From contig NZ_QGLP01000004.1 in NCBI RefSeq assembly GCF_003202915.1, forward strand, positions 496,001 to 560,000: a stretch of DNA of 64,000 bases. Reading direction: 5' to 3'. This document shows positions 58,887 to 64,000 of this stretch, piece after piece. A program made the translations under genes and the position numbers. Position 1 is the first letter of the stretch, and every line of letters begins with the position of its first letter. Under the pieces are notes generated by a model, which was not told where the DNA came from, searched no databases, and was given only the letters and a program-made list of their open reading frames with translations. Source of the stretch: Gilliamella apicola (GTDB lineage: Bacteria; Pseudomonadota; Gammaproteobacteria; Enterobacterales; Orbaceae).

Positions 58887-59143
58887 TGTTCATACTTTTA
58901 GGTAAACTAGTCTATTCATTTATCTGGTTATTTTTATTATTTAACTTAGTTCATCCATTTCCAAAGCCAGCCAATGTTGTTGCATACGTTGGATTGGCCG
59001 CATTTGTTATAACTCATGGCTTACAAGCTTGGTTATTACAATCAACGATGACCAATCAAGAAAAGCAGCAGGATAAATTTAAAGCACTTAGACTTTTTAT
59101 TTTTGGTGTTTTTGAAACACTTAGCTGGAAGAACAAAAAATAA
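58886..59143 (+). CDS. yhhL: DUF1145 (YhhL-like) small membrane protein
   Basis: 85 residues with three hydrophobic segments and the conserved NLVHPFPKPAN motif. It follows rsmD in enterics too (rsmD-yhhL). Function unknown. Confidence 0.82.
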   Translation: MFILLGKLVYSFIWLFLLFNLVHPFPKPANVVAYVGLAAFVITHGLQAWLLQSTMTNQEKQQDKFKALRLFIFGVFETLSWKNKK

Positions 59144-59214
59144 TGGTTAAAAAAAGTTGCCATACACGAATATTTTTGTATAATGCTCACCACTTCTTTC
59201 GAAGCATTCAATAT

Positions 59215-59290
59215 GCGGGAATAGCTCAGTTGGTAGAGCGCAACCTTGCCAAGGTTGAGGTCGCGAGTTCGAACCTCGTTTCCCGCTCCA
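59215..59290 (+). tRNA. tRNA-Gly(GCC)
   Basis: 76 nt with encoded CCA. GCGGGAA pairs with TTCCCGC, anticodon loop CTTGCCAA region gives anticodon GCC, T arm GAGTTCGAACCTC. ORF shadows across it are not genes. Confidence 0.97.
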
Positions 59291-59430
59291 ATTTAAATTC
59301 ATACTTAACTGTCAATCTATTAAAACTATTAAAATCTCTCACTTATTGTTTTCACAATAAACTATAGGGTTTTACTTGCCTACATAAAGCCTAGTAACCT
59401 AGCGATTTCCAAAAAATAGACTCAAATTCT

Positions 59431-59787
59431 ATGTTATTTGGTACCATCGGCATCATATTATTTACCATTTATAATAATTAACTTATTTCAATAGATAATA
59501 TAACTATAAAAAATCATTTATTATTAGCCTATATGGCGGTATGTGGTACGGTATTGGCATATTTATTTTGGAATCTGGGTATCAAAGAAATCGGAGCGGC
59601 CAATACTGCAGTATTTTTTAACTTAGTACCTATATTTACGATGATCTTAGCTTTATTTACTGGATTAGAGCCTAATCCAGTACAAATCAGTGGCGCATTA
59701 ATTGTTATTGGTGGCGTAATCCTGGCTACTGGTTCTTATAAAACCTTATTAGCTAAATTGAATACTAAATCATTTACCAACCGCTGA
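59431..59787 (+). pseudogene. C-terminal fragment of an EamA-family transporter
   Basis: The frame from ATG 59431 reads MLFGTIGIILFTIYNN, a TAA, and then MAVCGTVLAYLFWNLGIKEI and AANTAVFFNLVPIFTMILAL. This is the last third of a DMT-superfamily (EamA) permease. Everything before it is missing and a stop interrupts it. It may have been destroyed at the tRNA-Gly edge. Confidence 0.65.
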
Positions 59788-60132
59788 TAGGTCTTGCTAT
59801 TACTAGTAAATATTGATGAAAAGTTTACCATTTTAGGTGCGCTTATTTAAAATAATAACAATAATTAACCACTGTGGTTATATTGCAGTGGTGTACTTGT
59901 CTATTGAATAACAGGGTTATCATTTTTTGTCGGCAAATAGAGTTGCTCAGGATGAAACAACGATTAATTTACTCTTGCTAATCGATAAACCTTTATTCAT
60001 AATTTATAGATATAAATAACAGTTAAAAATTTGCTAATAAATTTAATAAGTTATTCTCTAAAATTAATAGAAAACTTTTTTTAAGCTAGCAATCTAATTG
60101 ATAAATAAAATAAAAAAGCTGTTGAGTGTGTT
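59788..60132. other. Gene-free 345-bp stretch
   Basis: No coding frame. ACCACTG (about 59868) and its complement CAGTGGT (about 59886) form a weak hairpin of unknown role. It must contain the promoter of the DUF2867 gene. Confidence 0.45.
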
Positions 60133-60651
60133 ATGAATTCTAAAACTAAGCTTGTTATCGATAACTTAAATAAACTATTTAATCAGGTTACCTTAGTTGC
60201 AGAAAATATTGATTATTTAAGTTACCAAACTGCTTCTCTTCCTCAAGATATTTCTGTTTATGACGCTTATAGAATAATGACTCAATCTCAACCTAAATGG
60301 CTTAAAATATTGTTTCAGATGAGAGATTTTTTAGGGAGAATGGTCGGAATTAGAACAATTAAAGGTTTTAATCAATTAACTGAGGATATACCTAATATTG
60401 GCGATTTCGTACATTTTTTTACTGTTTTTGAGTTAGAAAAAGATAAATTAACCTTAGTCATTAAAGATCATCATCTAGATGTTTGTTTACATCTTCGTTT
60501 AATTGATGATAATGATAAACAAAATAAATTATATGTAATAACTTCTGTCAAAAATCATAATTTAATTGGCAAGTTATATATGGTGCCAGTTTCTGTTCTA
60601 CATCCATTTATCGTCAATAGACTTTTGAGAAATCTTAACGCTAAAAAATGA
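60133..60651 (+). CDS. DUF2867 family protein
   Basis: 172 residues. DAYRIMTQSQPKWLKILFQM followed by RDFLGRMVGIRTIKGF matches the DUF2867 pattern (W...L..LRN..G...GLK), and the C-terminal P..PFH..I...L segment (VSVLHPFIVNRLLRNL) completes it. Function unknown; the fold is START/SRPBCC-like. No signal peptide. Confidence 0.75.
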   Translation: MNSKTKLVIDNLNKLFNQVTLVAENIDYLSYQTASLPQDISVYDAYRIMTQSQPKWLKILFQMRDFLGRMVGIRTIKGFNQLTEDIPNIGDFVHFFTVFELEKDKLTLVIKDHHLDVCLHLRLIDDNDKQNKLYVITSVKNHNLIGKLYMVPVSVLHPFIVNRLLRNLNAKK

Positions 60652-60807
60652 ATGTATTGGTAAATCAGGGTTGATTTTTAATCGAACTGTTAACTTTTTT
60701 AACTCTTTTTTGTATGACAACAGAAGGCATAATAAGCAAGATTTTTTAGCTAGCAAGATTTAGCTAAAGATTTAAGTAACTAATTTAAAATATATAAGGA
60801 ATGTATA

Positions 60808-61095
60808 ATGATAATTGTAACATTTAAGTTTAAAAGACCTTTGGAAGAACTATTAGCTAAATTTGAAGAACATAACAAATTTTTAGATGAGTATTTTGCC
60901 AACAATAAATTTATAGCTTCTGGTCCTTTAGAGAGTAAAACAGGTGCTATTATTATAGTAATGAGTGATTCACTTGAAGAAGTTAAAAATATTATGAAAT
61001 TAGATCCATTTTGTGTTTATGACTTAGTTGATTTAGAATTTACCTTATTTCAAGCATCTAAAATCTCGCCTAATTTATTAAGTCATTGCGTTTAA
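60808..61095 (+). CDS. YciI-like family protein
   Basis: 95 residues. H20-type HNKFLDEYFANNKFIASGPL and the DPFCVYDLVDLEF end match the YciI dimeric alpha/beta-barrel family (KPGR..HR.FL......G.....GP). The catalytic His/Asp dyad of YciI seems present. AAGGA precedes the ATG. Reaction unknown. Confidence 0.75.
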   Translation: MIIVTFKFKRPLEELLAKFEEHNKFLDEYFANNKFIASGPLESKTGAIIIVMSDSLEEVKNIMKLDPFCVYDLVDLEFTLFQASKISPNLLSHCV

Positions 61096-61321
61096 AATAT
61101 CTGATATGATATGTTAAAAGTAGGTTGCATTTAATGCACCTACTTAATCGAATTATTTAGTAAAATATTAAAAAACTTACTCGTATAAAACTAATTTTAT
61201 TTATATAAAAATTAACTTATCTATAAAATAGTTTTTTCTATCTTTAATGTCTACTAATTTCTTTATATTATTTCATCAATAAAATCTTTTTATAACTTTA
61301 ATCTCTTTATTATTTCTATAG

Positions 61322-62737
61322 TTAAAAACTATCCGTAGTACGATATCCGCCTCCACCAGACGAAGAACTCGATGAATAACCATTACTACTCGATGAGGAA
61401 CTCGACGAATAACGAGCACTACTGGATGACCGGCTTGATGATGATCGCCTTGAACGATTAGACGATGAACTTAAGCTACTTAATACCGACCAACCACTCT
61501 TGGTATTTGATGAAGTTGTATTATTTCTTAGTACACGCCTAGCTAGAAGCTCCATAACCATTTTTTCAGGAGAATAACCATGATTTTTTAAGTTTTCTAA
61601 TAGGTCATTGAGAGTGTATGAAGAAATGTTATATTCATAAAAAGAGCTAGGAACATTATTTTGTCTAAATAGCTTCAGCGTCTGATTAAAGCGAATATAA
61701 ATCTTTTCCTGATTATTAATTGATTTTTGAACATGTGGTATACGTTCTTCAAGTTGATTTATTTGATCACCTATTTCAGGAATTCTTTTAAGTAAGAAAT
61801 CATCCTCCTTAGATTCTGTTTGTAAGGTTAGCCGCTCAAGTTGTTTAATTGACTGATTTTCTAATAATTTTGCCAATTGCGCTGATAGCTGTTTAAACTG
61901 ATCACTTTGTCCTTTTTGTGTGCCATTTAAGGTGTCATAAGCCTTTTTCCTTTGTCGTTGGGCATCTTCCAAATCATATTCAATGTTTACCAATTGAGAT
62001 TTTAGTTGCGGTAGATTCAAACTTTTTTCAACTAATTGTTCTTTATCAAATTTTTTATCTTTGGCTAACTCATATGATTTTTTTTGATTTTCGTATTTTA
62101 TTTGCGATTCTTTTATTAATGATTCGAGTATTTTTTGATTTTTATAATTTTCATTAAAATGAATAAATCCAGCTATCGTTTCATCTAGATTTCTAAAAAT
62201 CCAACGACCTTTATAATTATCTTCACCATAGTTTCTTTTGCGCAAATAATTGTAATAACAATTTTTACTGTACTCTGCTAATTTTTTGGTGAACTCTTCT
62301 TGGCATAGTTCGTAATCTTTTGTTATTTTTTCTAAAAATCCTTTTTCCTTTGTAAAAAGATTAAACAATGCGACATATTCAGGATCGCTTTCAAGTTGCA
62401 GCACCTTTTGGGTAGTGAGTTCATCTATTTTTGCATGAATATCTTGCAATTCCTGTTGAAATTGAGCTATTACTTTATCTAAATGACTAACTTTGCTAGT
62501 TAAGTCACTAGATAATCCTTGTAATTGCTTAATAATATTTTGTATTTGAAAATTATCATTATGGGGTGATTCTTTTAAATAAATGGTGGCAATTTTTTGA
62601 TATATACTAGCTTGCTCATTCTTTAAATTTAAAATATCAACAAGGATATCTTGTCTTTTTTGATAAGCTATATCTAACGAGGATTTAATTTTTTCTGCCT
62701 CAGCACAAATTTTCTTTTCAATGTTTTTCGGTTGCAT
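61322..62737 (-). CDS. Coiled-coil protein with a serine-rich, glycine-rich tail
   Basis: 471 residues, no signal peptide or membrane segment. Residues about 5-130 and 205-350 form long charged coiled coils. The last 50 residues are nearly all Ser with Arg and Gly (SSSRSSSSARYSSSSSSSSN, then SSSSSGGGGYRTTDSF). I do not recognise the family. It lies 3 bp downstream of a membrane protein gene, so they act together. The tail resembles phosphorylatable or disordered low-complexity regions. Confidence 0.6.
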   Translation of the reverse strand: MQPKNIEKKICAEAEKIKSSLDIAYQKRQDILVDILNLKNEQASIYQKIATIYLKESPHNDNFQIQNIIKQLQGLSSDLTSKVSHLDKVIAQFQQELQDIHAKIDELTTQKVLQLESDPEYVALFNLFTKEKGFLEKITKDYELCQEEFTKKLAEYSKNCYYNYLRKRNYGEDNYKGRWIFRNLDETIAGFIHFNENYKNQKILESLIKESQIKYENQKKSYELAKDKKFDKEQLVEKSLNLPQLKSQLVNIEYDLEDAQRQRKKAYDTLNGTQKGQSDQFKQLSAQLAKLLENQSIKQLERLTLQTESKEDDFLLKRIPEIGDQINQLEERIPHVQKSINNQEKIYIRFNQTLKLFRQNNVPSSFYEYNISSYTLNDLLENLKNHGYSPEKMVMELLARRVLRNNTTSSNTKSGWSVLSSLSSSSNRSRRSSSSRSSSSARYSSSSSSSSNGYSSSSSSGGGGYRTTDSF

Positions 62738-62740
62738 GGT

Positions 62741-64000
62741 TTACCACTCCAAAATCCGACCTGATTTAACTGATTTTGGACAATTGAATATTAATCTTCC
62801 CTGTGGTTTAGTACAAAGTTTATTGTTATCAATATGCCCATCTTTCATTTTATCGGCTTTAACACTGTTATATTGTTCTAAAGTGACTTGTTGACCAAAT
62901 GTATCCACCAATTTTGATTCGCCAGTTTCAATACTTTTTACCCATAATGAATCTGGATTGTTGGTTGTTGTCATCGGTCTGACGATTAAGTACCAAGATT
63001 TACCATTAGTATTGTCATGAGTACGCTCAACTCCTGATTTATAATTTGGGTGATCAACAATCGTTAACGTTAAATTGGTTTGAGCAAGTTTTATATAGTA
63101 AGCCATCATTTCTTGATAATGCTCGACATGCTTAAAATTCAAATTTTTTAAATCAGCACTTAAAGCATTTTGCAAGGCAATAACCTCACTCATATCAGAG
63201 TTAGGCACATTTAATGCTTGTAACTGTTTCAAGTCAGATTGAATTTTATTTTCAAGCGTTTCTGCACGCCCAACAGAATTATAAAGTGATTCGATTGATT
63301 CAAGATCAATATCCTGTTGTCCTTGATTAAGCCTATCAAGCGCTTTATCAACTGAAATTTGTAAAATAGGATATATTTTTTTAGCCTGTATAAATTCATC
63401 ACTTTTAATTAAATAAGTGAGTTTTCTATCTTCCTCAAGCAATTCACTTAATTTTGATATTTCTCTGGCAGCTTGAGATGAAATTGTAGTGATTGAGAAA
63501 TCAATTTCTTCTAGTTTATAAAATGTTTCTTGATCATAATTAAAAGTTGGAGATGAATTCTCTGTAGATTCTGAAAAAGGAAGATTAAACTCTTGGTTGA
63601 GTGAATAACTAATTGAGGTTTTTAAATTTTTTACAGGTACCTGTGCATTATAAACCGGCAACTTATCAAGTTCCAAAAATTTTGTGTTTAGGTCAGTTAA
63701 GATTTTTTTTTCAATTAAAATATGGCTATAAGTTTTATCGATTTTGTTGTTGCGTTCAAACATTTTGCTGAATACACTGCAATTTAGCCACAATAGAATA
63801 CATAAGATTACAGCAATAAATGGATAGAATTTTTTTCTTTTTACGTAACAAAAAGCAAAAAAACGGATTAACCAATTATGTTTAGGCGCAACAAATTGTA
63901 ATCTTTGGCTGAACCAAAGATTAATTCCTTTCTCAATGAGTTCGTCGTTAACAATTTGCCCTTTAACTTGATAATAATTCTTTATATTTTCGGCTAATTT
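62741..64000 (-). CDS. Membrane coiled-coil protein, possibly DUF6384-like (partial, runs off the window)
   Basis: The frame continues past 63793 to the window edge; the upstream part (KLAENIKNYYQVKGQIVNDE, then IEKGINLWFSQRLQFV) is coding, so the TTG at 63793 is not the start. A membrane helix (FYPFIAVILCILLWLNCSVF) leads into an extracytoplasmic coiled coil and a beta-rich end (SWYLIVRPMTTTNNPDSLWV). The cytoplasmic part before the helix resembles DUF6384 proteins, from memory. It is paired with the Ser-rich gene. Confidence 0.55.
   Translation of the reverse strand, partial: KLAENIKNYYQVKGQIVNDELIEKGINLWFSQRLQFVAPKHNWLIRFFAFCYVKRKKFYPFIAVILCILLWLNCSVFSKMFERNNKIDKTYSHILIEKKILTDLNTKFLELDKLPVYNAQVPVKNLKTSISYSLNQEFNLPFSESTENSSPTFNYDQETFYKLEEIDFSITTISSQAAREISKLSELLEEDRKLTYLIKSDEFIQAKKIYPILQISVDKALDRLNQGQQDIDLESIESLYNSVGRAETLENKIQSDLKQLQALNVPNSDMSEVIALQNALSADLKNLNFKHVEHYQEMMAYYIKLAQTNLTLTIVDHPNYKSGVERTHDNTNGKSWYLIVRPMTTTNNPDSLWVKSIETGESKLVDTFGQQVTLEQYNSVKADKMKDGHIDNNKLCTKPQGRLIFNCPKSVKSGRILEW

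Overview
The window is AT-rich chromosomal DNA of a gammaproteobacterium. It carries many blocks whose gene order is familiar from enterics and Pasteurellaceae: ftsB-ispD-ispF-truD-pcm, rsfS-rlmH-ybeY-corC-lnt, trxB-cydD-cydC, a gltIJKL-type transporter, a hofMNOPQ/comABCDE-type DNA-uptake cluster, mrcA and rsmD. The AT-richness, the reduced versions of several clusters (no surE before pcm, no ybeZ beside ybeY, no sdhE beside ygfX) and the many decaying genes suggest a host-associated lineage such as Orbales (Gilliamella/Frischella-like). The taxonomic placement is inference; no marker gene settles it.

Positions 1-11672 hold the end of a malY-like gene and then an 11 kb accessory island. The island lies against the 3' end of tRNA-Ser(UGA). 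It is bounded by two direct copies of about 265 bp (roughly 150-420 and 11335-11600), each ending in the tRNA 3' sequence. Inside are an AraC regulator, an EmrAB-like efflux pair, an unrecognised 437-residue protein with a possible GT-A-like DSD motif, and a frameshifted FemAB/GNAT-like gene. The rest is wreckage: KilA-N, a phosphopantetheinyl transferase, SDR, flavoprotein mono-oxygenase, nucleotide-sugar dehydrogenase, YhcG-type nuclease, IS5-type transposase, Ner, a UmuD/UmuC deletion fusion behind a remnant SOS box, and a MobH relaxase fragment. It reads as an eroded integrative conjugative element that carried a small-molecule biosynthesis and export locus.

Positions 11673-32213 are mainly core genes: tusE, ftsB, MEP-pathway ispD/ispF, truD and pcm; an accessory TetR-controlled operon (cyclase-family hydrolase, MFS importer, BKACE enzyme) that may be a short catabolic route; pnuC-nadR; a DUF4139 protein; recD; a glutamate/aspartate ABC transporter; and lnt-corC-ybeY-rlmH-rsfS.

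Positions 32214-49700 contain a secreted protein with a heptanucleotide repeat just inside its start codon (a probable phase-variable surface protein) and a dead paralogue 10 kb away. Between and after them are cydC-cydD-trxB, a nitroreductase, ampG, ldhA, mltB, a TSUP permease, an ArgO-like exporter, a GH3 glycosidase and a Sel1-repeat pseudogene.

Positions 49700-64000 carry tRNA-Val x2 and tRNA-Lys; a competence/type IV pilus-like operon in which the PilM-like and PilN-like parts are fused in one reading frame; yigL, tusA, ygfX, mrcA, rsmD, a YhhL-like gene and tRNA-Gly; an EamA remnant; two small conserved proteins; and a minus-strand pair of coiled-coil proteins, the first of which runs off the end of the window.
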